Source: CAZJCK01 sp964544635
GTDB lineage: Bacteria; Zixibacteria; MSB-5A5; GN15; FEB-12
Direction of reading: 5' to 3'
DNA: 47,161 nucleotides
Assembly: GCA_964544635.1 (NCBI GenBank)
Contig: CAZJCK010000021.1
Span: forward strand, 1-47,161
Under the pieces are notes generated by a model. The model searched no databases. It saw only the letters and a program-made list of their open reading frames with translations, and had not been told where the DNA came from. Each line of letters starts with the position of its first letter. The stretch's first letter is position 1. Below, piece by piece: positions 15,004 through 23,632 of the stretch. Made by a program: the position numbers and the translations under genes.

Positions 15004-15912
15004 ATGAGCAGGCTATATGATGTCGCCGTTTCAATCATAAACTACAACTCAAGCAGCCATACGCTGGCCTGCGTCGAGTCAATCCATACCCACACCCGGC
15101 CCGAGCTGGGATTACAGATCCTGGTCATCGACAATGCCTCGCACCCGGACGACCGCCGCGCTCTCGAGCCGCTGCGAGTTCACGGCGACGTGATCGTCGT
15201 ACGCAGCGACCGCAATCTCGGCTTTGCGGGCGGCCACATGAAACTGTTCGAGCTGTGCAAGGCGCGCTATTTCTTCATCCTGAACAACGACTGTGTGCTG
15301 CTCAACGATGCGATTGGCCGGCTGGTCGATTTCTGCGACAGCCGTGAAGATGTCGGCGTCTGCGCACCTCGCCTGCACGCGGCCGACGGCACGCCGGTCG
15401 CCGGCTATGACTACTTGCCGTCGCTGGCGGTGCGTTTTTTGGGCGCGGGACTGATGCGTCTGCTGCGGCCCGGTCAATACAGGAAACGCCGCGCTGATTT
15501 CGACGAACCGCGAGCGGTCGATGTCGTCACCGGCAGCGCCCTGTTCTGCCCGTCCGGTCGCTTTCGCCAGATCGGCGGCCTCGACACCAACTTCTTCCTG
15601 TACTGCGAGGAGGAGGACCTGGCCCTGCGGTTGCATGGGGCCGGACTGAAGCGGTATCTCGTGCCGGCCGCGAAAGTGAAACACCATGGCGGCGGCAGCA
15701 CCCGGCACAGCATGGAAATCGAACGGGAATTCTACATTTCGTTTCTGTATCTGTATCGCAAGCACTACGGCCCGCTGCGAACCCGGGTCCTGCAGCTCTA
15801 TCTTGCGGTCAAGTTGTGGCGCCGGGCACGGCGACGTCCGGAGCTGAAAGGGCTGGCCTCGTTCGTGCTCAAGGGCGCGCCGATGTCCGAAAGTTTGCGT
15901 CACCGACAGTAA
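15004..15912 (+). CDS. Family 2 glycosyltransferase (rhamnosyltransferase-like)
   Basis: The 302-residue GT-A enzyme shows VAVSIINYNSS at the nucleotide-binding start, then VIDNAS, the NLGFAGG loop, the metal-binding NND (FFILNNDC), GSALF, and EEEDLALRLHGAGL containing the likely catalytic Asp, followed by KVKHHGGGST. This is the WbbL/RfbF-like pattern for transferring a sugar to a lipid-linked glycan. The ATG at 15004 (GAGG 4 bases before) is preferred; the frame runs open 87 bases upstream without a ribosome site. The C-terminal region (YLYRKHYG...) is amphipathic and basic, suggesting peripheral membrane attachment. Sugar donor and acceptor are unknown; nearby O-antigen-ligase-like and other glycosyltransferase genes suggest surface polysaccharide. 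Confidence 0.92.
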   Translation: MSRLYDVAVSIINYNSSSHTLACVESIHTHTRPELGLQILVIDNASHPDDRRALEPLRVHGDVIVVRSDRNLGFAGGHMKLFELCKARYFFILNNDCVLLNDAIGRLVDFCDSREDVGVCAPRLHAADGTPVAGYDYLPSLAVRFLGAGLMRLLRPGQYRKRRADFDEPRAVDVVTGSALFCPSGRFRQIGGLDTNFFLYCEEEDLALRLHGAGLKRYLVPAAKVKHHGGGSTRHSMEIEREFYISFLYLYRKHYGPLRTRVLQLYLAVKLWRRARRRPELKGLASFVLKGAPMSESLRHRQ

Positions 15913-15951
15913 TTGACGTGACAGCGCTCGGTTGAAGTTTTATCTTTTGGT

Positions 15952-16122
15952 ATGGTACACTGGGTGGAACATCTGTACGGTCCCCGCAACAAGTGGGAGA
16001 AGTGCGCCACCTGCAAGCAGGAGGTTCCGGTCGATATCCTGAAGCGTTACGACGGCCGTTGCCCCGATTGCTCGACGTCCTCCAAACCGGAAGATATCGC
16101 CCCGTCAACGGGTCAGCGGTAA
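15952..16122 (+). CDS. Small zinc-ribbon-like protein (56 aa)
   Basis: A short frame encodes 56 residues with two CxxC knuckles, KCATC (18-21) and RCPDC (37-40), separated by a 15-residue segment containing a predicted strand and turn. This is a compact zinc-ribbon arrangement. The tail is Ser/Pro-rich. No partner or catalytic domain is present and no family is named. The ribosome site is weak (TTTTGG before the ATG). Its 3' end overlaps the end of the convergent MutY-like gene by 18 bp. The paired CxxC motifs make a chance frame unlikely. Confidence 0.6.
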   Translation: MVHWVEHLYGPRNKWEKCATCKQEVPVDILKRYDGRCPDCSTSSKPEDIAPSTGQR

Positions 16123-16938
16123 ACGTACCTGTTGGCCGTTTCGCTGTACCATGCCATCTTTCAAAAGCCCCGCCACCGCTTTCTCGACATCGCTCATACT
16201 CCGATCGAGCTCAGCGGCCACCCGTTTTAGCGAGACTGACTGTTGTGTCGTCAGGCGTCGGATGATTTCACCCCGTATCTGGCGGATCGAACCTTCAAAT
16301 TTTGACTGCCGACTGATCGGCGCGATGTTGGTGATACGCCGCGGCAAGCCAAGACGACTGTAGTCCATTAAGGCGTAGTGCCATTCACGCGACCGTCGTC
16401 TCGGCAGGACCTGCTCCGCTACCGCCTGCACCCGGGGCATTGACAGGTCGTGCGGCAGTTTCAGTTCGTGAATCAGCACTCGCCGGATGTTGGTGTCGAC
16501 CGTCGCCAGTGGCTGATTGAACGCAAAAATGAGTATGGCGCGTGACGTATACTCACCGATCCCCGGCAGTTTCTTCAGTTTTACCGGATCCTCAGGAACG
16601 GCGCCACCATACTCGTCCATCACCGATTGCGCCATGCGACCGAGGAAGATGGCGCGACGGTTGTATCCGAGTCCGCTCCACGCCGCCAGGAGCTCCTGCT
16701 GCGACGCCCCCGCAAGCGCCTCCCAGTCGGGCCAGCGTTGAAGCCAGGCCGCATACTTCGGTATGACCCGCTCCACCTGGGTTTGCTGCAGCATGATCTC
16801 GCTGACAGTGATGGCATAGGGATCGGTCGTTTGGCGAAACGGCAATGCGGTGCGGCCGTGTTTCTCGTAGAAACGAAAGATGCGGCGCTGGAAGTTGCGC
16901 TTGTCGTCAGCCGGTATGTTCGGTGTTTTGCGAGTCAC
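16105..16938 (-). CDS. MutY-like HhH-GPD DNA glycosylase without the Fe-S cluster
   Basis: The 277-residue base-excision enzyme has the adenine glycosylase core: SEIMLQQTQVERV with catalytic Glu47, the helix-hairpin-helix LPGIGEYTSRAI (124-135) and VDTNIRRV with catalytic Asp148. After the WHYALMDYSRLG segment, where MutY places four cysteines ligating a [4Fe-4S] cluster, there is no Cys at all. Instead KFEGSIRQIRGEIIRRL follows. The C-terminal 50 or so residues look like a winged helix rather than the NUDIX-like 8-oxoG reader. It belongs to a cluster-less subgroup often annotated as A/G-specific glycosylase; its true substrate is less certain. The start overlaps the upstream ligase gene by 32 bp, suggesting translational coupling. 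Confidence 0.85.
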   Translation of the reverse strand: MTRKTPNIPADDKRNFQRRIFRFYEKHGRTALPFRQTTDPYAITVSEIMLQQTQVERVIPKYAAWLQRWPDWEALAGASQQELLAAWSGLGYNRRAIFLGRMAQSVMDEYGGAVPEDPVKLKKLPGIGEYTSRAILIFAFNQPLATVDTNIRRVLIHELKLPHDLSMPRVQAVAEQVLPRRRSREWHYALMDYSRLGLPRRITNIAPISRQSKFEGSIRQIRGEIIRRLTTQQSVSLKRVAAELDRSMSDVEKAVAGLLKDGMVQRNGQQVRLPLTR

Positions 16939-18343
16939 GTTGCCTCTTCTCGGAGGTTTGCGCGTACCAGGCTGCCGTCAAGCCAAACAGCAGCGCCATG
17001 ACATGACCGTCCTGCCCCCATGTCCACGCCCGCATGTACAGAATCGTGAGGGCGAATACGAACATGCTGATGAAGATGGCGGCGGAGGTCTGGTTGGCGG
17101 CAGCGTCGCCCCGATGTTTCAGTGCCCGGTAGCCCATCATCAGCCCCTTGATCGTCAGCACCAGCAGGGCCGCGGCGCCGATAATGCCGGTCTCGCACAG
17201 GTACTGCAGGACGACATTGTGCGTACTCAGGCCGCCGATGTAGTACCAGACCGGTTCGAGTTTCATTTCCGGCACGATCTGGTCGATGACCCGGAAATTG
17301 CCGATACCGATTCCCGTGACAGGACTGGTCAGAAAGCCCTTGATTGCCCCGGTCCAGAGCACCACCCGAAGCGCCACCGTCCCCTGCGGTCGCGACAGCG
17401 AGACAAGAAACTCCTCAATACGGGCAAACACGCCCTCGAGCAATGTCGGCGCGATGAAGCTGATGCCGGCTACCAGTGCAGCCGGGATGACTACAATCAA
17501 TGCAATGCGGCTCCAGCGCACCTGTACGCCTGTCTGTCGGAGCTTGCGAACAGCAAAGACCGCCAGCACCGGCAGCGTGACAAAGACCGCCAGCTGCGGC
17601 GCCCGCGACTGGGTGGCCAACAGCGCCAAGGCAATAATGATCGCCGCCACGCCATACATGAGTCGTTCACGACGGTCGCGCGACCAGATAATGAACGCCA
17701 TCGCCATCGGCAGAGCTGTCATGGTAAACGTTTCGATCGTCAGCCAGGCAATGCCGAAGATTCGCTGTTCGCCGCCGACCAGTATGAAGCGCGCGGCGTT
17801 GATGGCCGACAGCGCCGTGACCAACAGGATATAGAGCTGCAATGTCCTTCGCACGCCAAACTGCCGGCCGAGACGGTAACTGATGCGAAACATCAGATAG
17901 ATGAGAATGATGCGTATGGCCGGCGTGAAGGTCAGCGACAGATTGTGCGCGAATGGAATCGACAGCAGGGTAGCGCCAATGAGGGTGAGAAACGGCCAGT
18001 CGAGGCCGCTATGATCGACCCTCGTCTCGCCGCGGGCCAAAAATTCGATGAACACCGCGAGCAGCAACAGGCCGCCTATGGCATCGGACGGGAGGATCAT
18101 GAACGGTCCGGCGGCGGCGCGCAGGTACAGTGAAATCGACAGGACGAAAAGGACGAACAGGGCGCGCGGATAGAAGAGCAGGACGAGCGCTGTCCCGATG
18201 CCCAGGTAGGGGAGGATGAGCCGCGACCCGCCAATAAAGTACAGCACCACCGGCGGCACCAGCGCGCCGAGCAAAATAATCAGCGAGAGGTACCCCAGGC
18301 GCTGCGGATCGAGGCTGGTTGCAGTTGACGGTGCACCGTTCAT
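16907..18343 (-). CDS. O-antigen ligase-like polytopic membrane protein
   Basis: The protein has about 478 residues from an ATG at 18343, with roughly a dozen hydrophobic helices. The O-antigen ligase/Wzy_C signature is in its C-terminal half: RVVLWTGAIKGFLTSPVTGIGIGNF, then a periplasmic loop, STHNVVLQYLCETGIIG and more helices. The R-x3-W-x-A...GIGxNF...HN...ExG(I/L)xG pattern is typical of WaaL/Wzy-type glycan ligases and polymerases acting in the periplasm. It lies 51 bp after the DUF547 gene and overlaps the MutY-like gene at its end. The acceptor (lipid A core, another lipid or protein) is not predictable. An alternative TTG start at 18379 adds 12 residues. Confidence 0.88.
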   Translation of the reverse strand: MNGAPSTATSLDPQRLGYLSLIILLGALVPPVVLYFIGGSRLILPYLGIGTALVLLFYPRALFVLFVLSISLYLRAAAGPFMILPSDAIGGLLLLAVFIEFLARGETRVDHSGLDWPFLTLIGATLLSIPFAHNLSLTFTPAIRIILIYLMFRISYRLGRQFGVRRTLQLYILLVTALSAINAARFILVGGEQRIFGIAWLTIETFTMTALPMAMAFIIWSRDRRERLMYGVAAIIIALALLATQSRAPQLAVFVTLPVLAVFAVRKLRQTGVQVRWSRIALIVVIPAALVAGISFIAPTLLEGVFARIEEFLVSLSRPQGTVALRVVLWTGAIKGFLTSPVTGIGIGNFRVIDQIVPEMKLEPVWYYIGGLSTHNVVLQYLCETGIIGAAALLVLTIKGLMMGYRALKHRGDAAANQTSAAIFISMFVFALTILYMRAWTWGQDGHVMALLFGLTAAWYAQTSEKRQRDSQNTEHTG

Positions 18344-18394
18344 ACCGGCCAAGATATCGGACTGACGGCTTACAGGCAAACGGCATTTGCGTCG

Positions 18395-19186
18395 CTACCG
18401 CCGCTCGTTCAGGCTCCAGTCGTAGTCGAGATAGGATACCTTCAACCGTGCCGCCCGCATCAGGTTCTGCGCTTCGGTCGCCACATGTTGATAGAAGAGT
18501 GTCGTGGTCGCCTGCTTCTTGTCGTCGAGATAGGCGAACAAACCGGACTGCCCATACTGCGAGATGAAGTCCTTGCCGTACCAGTCGAATATCTTCGAGA
18601 GGTATAACTTATTCTCTTCAGGAGCGAAGCGGTTGCGGCTGGTGTCACGGACGAAGGCCTCGGATCGCTGCTCGAGCTGGGCGTCGAGCGAGTCGGCTGT
18701 GAAAGCATGCTCCCACAGCGCCGGACAGGAAATCGACGCACACACCACGGCAGCGTGGATGCGGGCATCGTCGAATTGTTTGCGCAGGATGTCGTGCTCG
18801 ATGTTGTCGAGGGTCAAACTGCGTCCGGCCACCGGCCACGCCATGTCGTCCCAGACACCGTTAATGTCCTTGATACTCTCAACCGGGTAGGCGTCGACGA
18901 TAGCAACTATCGTAAAGAAGTTGTAGGCATTGAGAAGATAGGCCATTTGCTGATCCGGTGTGAAGGCGTCAAACTGTTCGATTGATACCCGGCCGAATCG
19001 CGCGTTCGTGCTGTCGAGCAACGCCCGGTGCTGCTTGATACTGCGGTAGTCGACCAGGCCGCTGTCGACATGCTGTTGCAGGAGCCGCTCATAATGTTCG
19101 TAATCGTGGTCGAAGTCCGACGCTGCCACGCCGATGGGCAGCACGAGTTGAATTGCCAGCAGGAATATGACTCTATGCAGTTTCAT
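18395..19186 (-). CDS. DUF547 family exported protein
   Basis: The 263-residue product has a signal peptide (MKLHRVIFLLAIQLVLP...GVAAS) and the DUF547 core: MAYLLNAYNFFTIVAIVDAYP, DNIEHDILRKQFDDARIHAAVVCASISCPAL. The NAYN and RIHAAV-x-CASxSCP segments carry conserved Asn, His and Cys residues that suggest a papain- or transglutaminase-like active site, though activity is unproven for the family. The start at 19186 is chosen because GGAGA immediately precedes it; four upstream residues of the frame are the ribosome site. It overlaps the end of the upstream glycosyltransferase gene by 14 bp. DUF547 genes often accompany TIGR04283-type glycosyltransferases, as here. Confidence 0.88.
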   Translation of the reverse strand: MKLHRVIFLLAIQLVLPIGVAASDFDHDYEHYERLLQQHVDSGLVDYRSIKQHRALLDSTNARFGRVSIEQFDAFTPDQQMAYLLNAYNFFTIVAIVDAYPVESIKDINGVWDDMAWPVAGRSLTLDNIEHDILRKQFDDARIHAAVVCASISCPALWEHAFTADSLDAQLEQRSEAFVRDTSRNRFAPEENKLYLSKIFDWYGKDFISQYGQSGLFAYLDDKKQATTTLFYQHVATEAQNLMRAARLKVSYLDYDWSLNERR

Positions 19187-19901
19187 GCTTCTCTCCATAA
19201 TACCAGCGATACAGCCGGTCGTCGGGAACGTTAACTCGATAGGCCGTACGGATCAGGAAATCCTTGACGATCTTCCACGCCATCCCCTGTCGCTGCCAGT
19301 CGCGGGCGGAGGTCATGATGCGCTCGGGCAGGATGGCGATCGGGCCGCTTCGCGCCAGGCGCCGGCCGAATTCGAAGTCTTCCATCAGCTGCAACTGCGG
19401 GAAGCCGCCCAGATCAAGATAGACGTCGCGTCGAACGAATATGCCCATGTCACCGTAGACACGGCGTACCAGCCGGTTCTTGCGGTTCGAGTACCAGGCG
19501 AAGAAGCGCAGGGAACGGCCCGGCTCAAGGAAACCGTACTCGAATCCGCCGCCGACCACCCTTGGGTCGGTCAATGCCCGCATCATGGCATCAATCGACT
19601 TCGGGTGCGGCAGGGTATCGGCGTGCAGGAACCAGAGCACGTCGCCACGCGCCCGTCTTGCTCCGGCATTGATCTGGTAGCCGCGGCCGCGCCGACTCGA
19701 CAGGACCGCAGCGCGGCCGGCCGCCGCTTCGCGCGTACCGTCAGTCGAACCACCGTCCACAACGATAACCTCACACTCCGGTGCGATTCGATGCAGGCAG
19801 TCGAGCAGCCCGGCGATGTGCTCGACCTCGTTGAGTGTCGGAATAATGACCGACAGCGCCGGTTCGCTGGTGATTGCTTGCTGTTCTTTCATACGGCTCA
19901 T
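19173..19901 (-). CDS. Family 2 glycosyltransferase, TIGR04283 type
   Basis: The roughly 242-residue GT-A enzyme has SVIIPTLNEVEHIAGLL, VIVVDGGSTDGT, RGRGYQINAGA, GDVLWFLHADT (metal-binding DxD-like HAD) and QLQLMEDFEFGRRL. These motifs match the TIGR04283 subfamily, which is named for arsenosugar synthesis in some bacteria but is widespread elsewhere. No arsM or radical-SAM arsenosugar gene is visible in the window, so that function is not claimed. Starts at GTG 19913, ATG 19901 and ATG 19892 are all in frame and none has a clear ribosome site. It forms an overlapping pair with the DUF547 gene, suggesting a shared envelope-glycan role. Confidence 0.88.
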   Translation of the reverse strand: MSRMKEQQAITSEPALSVIIPTLNEVEHIAGLLDCLHRIAPECEVIVVDGGSTDGTREAAAGRAAVLSSRRGRGYQINAGARRARGDVLWFLHADTLPHPKSIDAMMRALTDPRVVGGGFEYGFLEPGRSLRFFAWYSNRKNRLVRRVYGDMGIFVRRDVYLDLGGFPQLQLMEDFEFGRRLARSGPIAILPERIMTSARDWQRQGMAWKIVKDFLIRTAYRVNVPDDRLYRWYYGEKHETA

Positions 19902-19928
19902 AGAACAGGCCACGGCGGCCGATAGTTC

Positions 19929-22361
19929 TCAGAACCGCGCGGCGATGTCCCAGGAAAAGTTGTTTGTATTGTATGACGAGAGTTGAAAGGTAAACATTAC
20001 AGACAAAAACATAGGTAATCGCCCGATTCCAAAGCCGATCTCGCTGTATGGCTTGTTTGCAGCCTGCCGGTGATCGCCGCTGCGCAGGGTTGTCTCACGG
20101 AACTCCGTCCAGAACATACCGCCAAATACGAAAAGCGAGAATGGGCTTTCTCTCAGGAGCGGGATGCCGCTGCGGCGAAAGAGCAAACGTTCGAAGTCAT
20201 GCTCAATCTGGAACGCATACACGTGATCGCCGGCGAAGCCGGTGCGATCGAGTGTCATGAAGTGATGTTGCACATCGAAGAAATCGTAGGCTGGATCAAC
20301 GGTTGTGAGTCGCTGCGGCGGCAGCGGGTCAGCTGCGGCGCTGAAGTAGGCGTAAAGCGAGGTCAGGCCGAGGCCAAACAGGCGGCGCTCGTGTTCGAGC
20401 CGAATCCAGTAACGGGTAAAGTCAAACTCCTGGGCCAACAGGGCGTCCGACGCATGCTCCACGCCGATGGTAAACTGCGTATTTGGCCAGTCCTGCAGGA
20501 CTTCCTCGCGGTGACCGGACTTGAGGCGATTACGCGAGTCAAACGTCAGCTCGGCCGTCATGGCGCGCAGGCGTCCCTCTTCGATTACGGGATTGGTGCG
20601 AACGTCGGCGCTTTCTCCGAACAGGCTGAAGTCGGTTGCTATCGGTGTGGAGTAGTGCAGTTCGTCGGCAAGGCTGACCTGCAACATCGAATGACTGGTC
20701 GGCGCAAAACCAAAGCCGACCGTGAAGCCGACCGCCCGGAAATAATCGAACGGATCGATGGCCGACAGCGCTGCGCCGAAAGTCGGATTGAGGTCCGAGG
20801 GCGAGACTGCCGTCGGCATGGTCGTCACGCGGTCGCGATAACGCGCCATGACGTGCAGTCGTTCACGCTCCGACAGGGTGTGTCGCACGCCGTAGTCGTG
20901 CTGCCAGTACTCGCCGTCGAAAGCCCAGCCGCTGGCAACATCGAACAGAAACCGTTCACCCAGCCGGAAATCGAAACCGGCGCCGAGATACGGTCCTTCG
21001 ACCCGGTTGAAATGGACGAAATCGTACGTCGCCGACGAGTTGGCTATTGCCAGGATCGATACCGGCACCAGCCGGGCATAGTACCAGATCGGTTTAGGCG
21101 CGCTTTCGAGCGAGTCGATGCGCTGGTAGCCGTATGTCTCTTCAGCTGTCAGGTCAATCCTGGGCAGGCTGTCCCAGCGAGCCGAATCGGCGTCGTCGGC
21201 CCCCGCATCAACTTCGAGCACGAATTCGTCGAACAGCCCGTCCGGCAGTTCCGGATCGAAACGGTAGTTGTAGATCAGCGCTTCCTGCTTGATATCGAGC
21301 GAAAACTCGCCAAACAGCGGCGCCGTGATTTCGACATGGCCGTAGAATTGTACCTCCACTGGCATCCAGTATGCATTTTCGAAGAGCGCCATCCGCTGCC
21401 GGTAGCCGGCATCGCTCAAGTACTGGATATCCACACCGTCGCTGAAGCCCAGATCGACGCCAACGACGGCATATGACGAATCGGCGATGTCGATCGTGCC
21501 GGCGAATCGCGGCCTGACCGGGTCCCTGGGTTCGACCTCGAGACGAAAAGCCGCCATAGAATCAATCATCACCGTGTCGAGCAGGTAATAATTGTAATGG
21601 TCCAGGGCGTCGGTGGCGGTCGGCGTCGGAATGGAGTAGCGCAGAATATCGATACGGTTGGCGTTGAAGTTGAGGATGTCGCGCACGGTCGCGAAATTCT
21701 GCTCCGCCTCCAGATTTGCCGACTGGCGCCGCGCGATAATTTCCTGCTTGAACTTGTCCGGCTGCTTCCACCACGAGGTCGCCTGGGTTTCGGCCAGGAG
21801 TATGATCCGAGAGCTGTCCTCGGTGCGCTCAACGCCCGTCGAGTCGACAATCGTCTCCGTCGTCGTGCGCCACACCACCAGCTTGGTGTAGGCGTCGAAA
21901 CTGTAGCTGTCGAGCTGCGAAAGCAGGTCTTTCTTGCGTCGGATGGCTTCGAGTATGATGGCGCCGGCCGGGTCGACCTCTCGGTCATACACGCGTGTAC
22001 CGCGCACTTCGATCAACGCCGGGCGCAATGCAATCGTGTAGCCGGTGACCGAATCAGCCGACGTGACAGTCACCGTCTCGGAGTAATAGGCAACATGGGA
22101 TACTTTGATCTGGTGTTCCCCCGGATCGAGCCGCAGCTTGAATCGACCGGAGTCGTTGCTGAGCATCGCTTCATTGGTGCCGAGCACACGGATGGTGGCG
22201 CGGGGGATCGGCTCGCCGGTTTCGAAGTCGACAACTTCACCGTGCAGCGACGCCGCAACCGAGGCGCCGGACGGTAGCGACATCATAAACAGCAATGTAG
22301 CGAGGATGATCACAGACGCGGGGTGTCGCGGCAGGATGTATTCGGAACGTCTGGTTGGCAA
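19929..22361 (-). CDS. Outer-membrane protein: carboxypeptidase-regulatory domain plus DUF5686 barrel
   Basis: The 810-residue protein begins with a signal-like hydrophobic segment (ASVIILATLLFMMSLPSGASVAAS) and then a carboxypeptidase-D regulatory-like Ig fold (LHGEVVDFETGEPIPRATIRV...DSGRFKLRL) of about 85 residues. A linker with the DUF5686 marker (ILEAIRRKKDLLSQLDSYSFDAYTKL) follows, then a long beta-rich region of alternating hydrophobic strands. It ends WDIAARF with a terminal Phe, as in outer-membrane barrels. This layout is familiar from Bacteroidota. The frame starts with TTG at 22361; no ATG lies upstream in frame, and the first ATG falls inside the signal peptide. It heads the minus-strand envelope operon. 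Confidence 0.85.
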   Translation of the reverse strand: MPTRRSEYILPRHPASVIILATLLFMMSLPSGASVAASLHGEVVDFETGEPIPRATIRVLGTNEAMLSNDSGRFKLRLDPGEHQIKVSHVAYYSETVTVTSADSVTGYTIALRPALIEVRGTRVYDREVDPAGAIILEAIRRKKDLLSQLDSYSFDAYTKLVVWRTTTETIVDSTGVERTEDSSRIILLAETQATSWWKQPDKFKQEIIARRQSANLEAEQNFATVRDILNFNANRIDILRYSIPTPTATDALDHYNYYLLDTVMIDSMAAFRLEVEPRDPVRPRFAGTIDIADSSYAVVGVDLGFSDGVDIQYLSDAGYRQRMALFENAYWMPVEVQFYGHVEITAPLFGEFSLDIKQEALIYNYRFDPELPDGLFDEFVLEVDAGADDADSARWDSLPRIDLTAEETYGYQRIDSLESAPKPIWYYARLVPVSILAIANSSATYDFVHFNRVEGPYLGAGFDFRLGERFLFDVASGWAFDGEYWQHDYGVRHTLSERERLHVMARYRDRVTTMPTAVSPSDLNPTFGAALSAIDPFDYFRAVGFTVGFGFAPTSHSMLQVSLADELHYSTPIATDFSLFGESADVRTNPVIEEGRLRAMTAELTFDSRNRLKSGHREEVLQDWPNTQFTIGVEHASDALLAQEFDFTRYWIRLEHERRLFGLGLTSLYAYFSAAADPLPPQRLTTVDPAYDFFDVQHHFMTLDRTGFAGDHVYAFQIEHDFERLLFRRSGIPLLRESPFSLFVFGGMFWTEFRETTLRSGDHRQAANKPYSEIGFGIGRLPMFLSVMFTFQLSSYNTNNFSWDIAARF

Positions 22362-22551
22362 TGGGTAATCGTCTTTCCCGTGTGTCAGCTTCGTGTCACG
22401 GGAAGCTACACGGTTTCGGAAGCGGCGTCAAACGGTTCTTGCCGGAGGTAACTGCGGCGACGAATATTCGTGCAAAATGGAACAATCTCGACACATTTCT
22501 GTTGGGTTTTTCGGCGTTAGACAGTACCTTTTCGTGATACGGGAATATAGA

Positions 22552-23418
22552 GTGAACTTGTCCGCGATACTTAAAAGTTATATAGATCTGACCAAGCCCA
22601 CCATCATGCTGCTGGTCATCTTCACCGGCTCAGCCGCCATGGTGGTCGAGGGCTCGCTGCTGTCAGAACCGCTCCGATTCATGCTGGTGCTGGTCGGTCT
22701 GTATCTTACCGGGGGCTGTGCCAACGCCTTAAACCAGATCTTCGAGCGCGACATCGACGCCCGGATGGCGCGAACGAAAAAGCGCCGGCCACTGCCGTCA
22801 GGCAGGATCGGCCATGTCCACGCCACGATTTTTGCCGTCAGTATCGGCGCAGCCGGCACTGCCGTCTTTGCCTATTTCTTCAACTGGCTGACCGCCGGCC
22901 TGGCGGTGGGCACGATCCTGTTCTATTCGTTGTATTACACTCTCTGGTTGAAACCGCACACGGCACAGAATATCGTGATCGGTGGTATCGCCGGCGCCAT
23001 GGCGCCGGTCGGTGCCTGGACTGCCGCCACCGGCGAGATGGCTGTCACGCCCTGGATCATGTTCCTCATTATATTCTTCTGGACACCGCCACACTTCTGG
23101 GCCCTGGCGCTGTTCTGCCGCGACGATTACAGAACGGTCGATCTGCCGATGATGCCGGTGGTGAAAGGGGAGAAGTCGACCCTGAACCAGATGCTGGCAT
23201 ACACGGTGGTGCTCTTCGCCGTCTCCCTCAGCCTGCTGGCGTTTGAGCCGGGATGGTTCTACCTGGTAGTCGCACTTCTGCTCGGTGTAATGTTTGTGAA
23301 AAAAGCGATCGACGCCCGGCGCGAAAAGACGGTCGCGGCATGGCGCTCGATGTTTCGATATTCGCTGGTCTACCTGTTCGGACTGTTTTGCGCGATTATC
23401 ATCGACGGTGTCGTGTAA
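22552..23418 (+). CDS. ctaB: Protoheme IX farnesyltransferase (heme O synthase)
   Basis: The 288-residue UbiA-family membrane enzyme adds the farnesyl tail to heme B, giving heme O for heme A synthesis. Signatures are NQIFERDIDARMARTKKRRPLP (NxxxDxxxD, prenyl-diphosphate/Mg site) and DDYRTVDLPMMPVVKG, plus GGIAGAMAPVGAWTA and about nine helices. The GTG at 22552 is chosen because the protein then begins close to the first conserved segment (SYIDLTKPTIMLL). Upstream open frame has no similarity. It is 214 bp before actA, in the same direction as the oxidase operon it serves, and pairs functionally with ctaA. Confidence 0.93.
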   Translation: MNLSAILKSYIDLTKPTIMLLVIFTGSAAMVVEGSLLSEPLRFMLVLVGLYLTGGCANALNQIFERDIDARMARTKKRRPLPSGRIGHVHATIFAVSIGAAGTAVFAYFFNWLTAGLAVGTILFYSLYYTLWLKPHTAQNIVIGGIAGAMAPVGAWTAATGEMAVTPWIMFLIIFFWTPPHFWALALFCRDDYRTVDLPMMPVVKGEKSTLNQMLAYTVVLFAVSLSLLAFEPGWFYLVVALLLGVMFVKKAIDARREKTVAAWRSMFRYSLVYLFGLFCAIIIDGVV

Positions 23419-23478
23419 CCGGATGGGGCGGGTGGACATATAGATATGGTGAATCTACAAGATCTATTTTATTAAGGG

Positions 23479-23507
23479 TTGACAGGGTAGGTCGTATGAC
23501 ATACTTT
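23479..23507 (+). promoter_or_regulatory. Sigma-70-type promoter for the ACIII-oxidase operon
   Basis: A perfect TTGACA (23479-23484) is spaced 17 bases from TACTTT (23502-23507) in the gap between ctaB and actA. The predicted leader is about 120 bases. Confidence 0.6.
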
Positions 23508-23632
23508 CTGCCCTCAAAATACACGACAAAGGTTTGAGTGGCAGGTGCGGGATAATCGAGAGGTATACTGAAGACAGGTTTCCCCAGGTTTCCGCCAACG
23601 GCTTGTGAAAACTTTAACAAAGAAGATAGCTT

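Noticed and set aside
16880..18133. 417-residue open frame antisense to the O-antigen ligase
   Set aside because: The product is a very polar, low-complexity composition (Asp, Arg, Gln, His) typical of the complement of a membrane protein gene.
19173..19901. Arsenosugar biosynthesis cluster
   Set aside because: Only the TIGR04283-type glycosyltransferase name suggests it; no arsM, radical-SAM ArsS or arsenic resistance gene is in the window.
20070..21476. 468-residue open frame antisense to the DUF5686 gene
   Set aside because: No ribosome site or domain; the sense gene is convincing.
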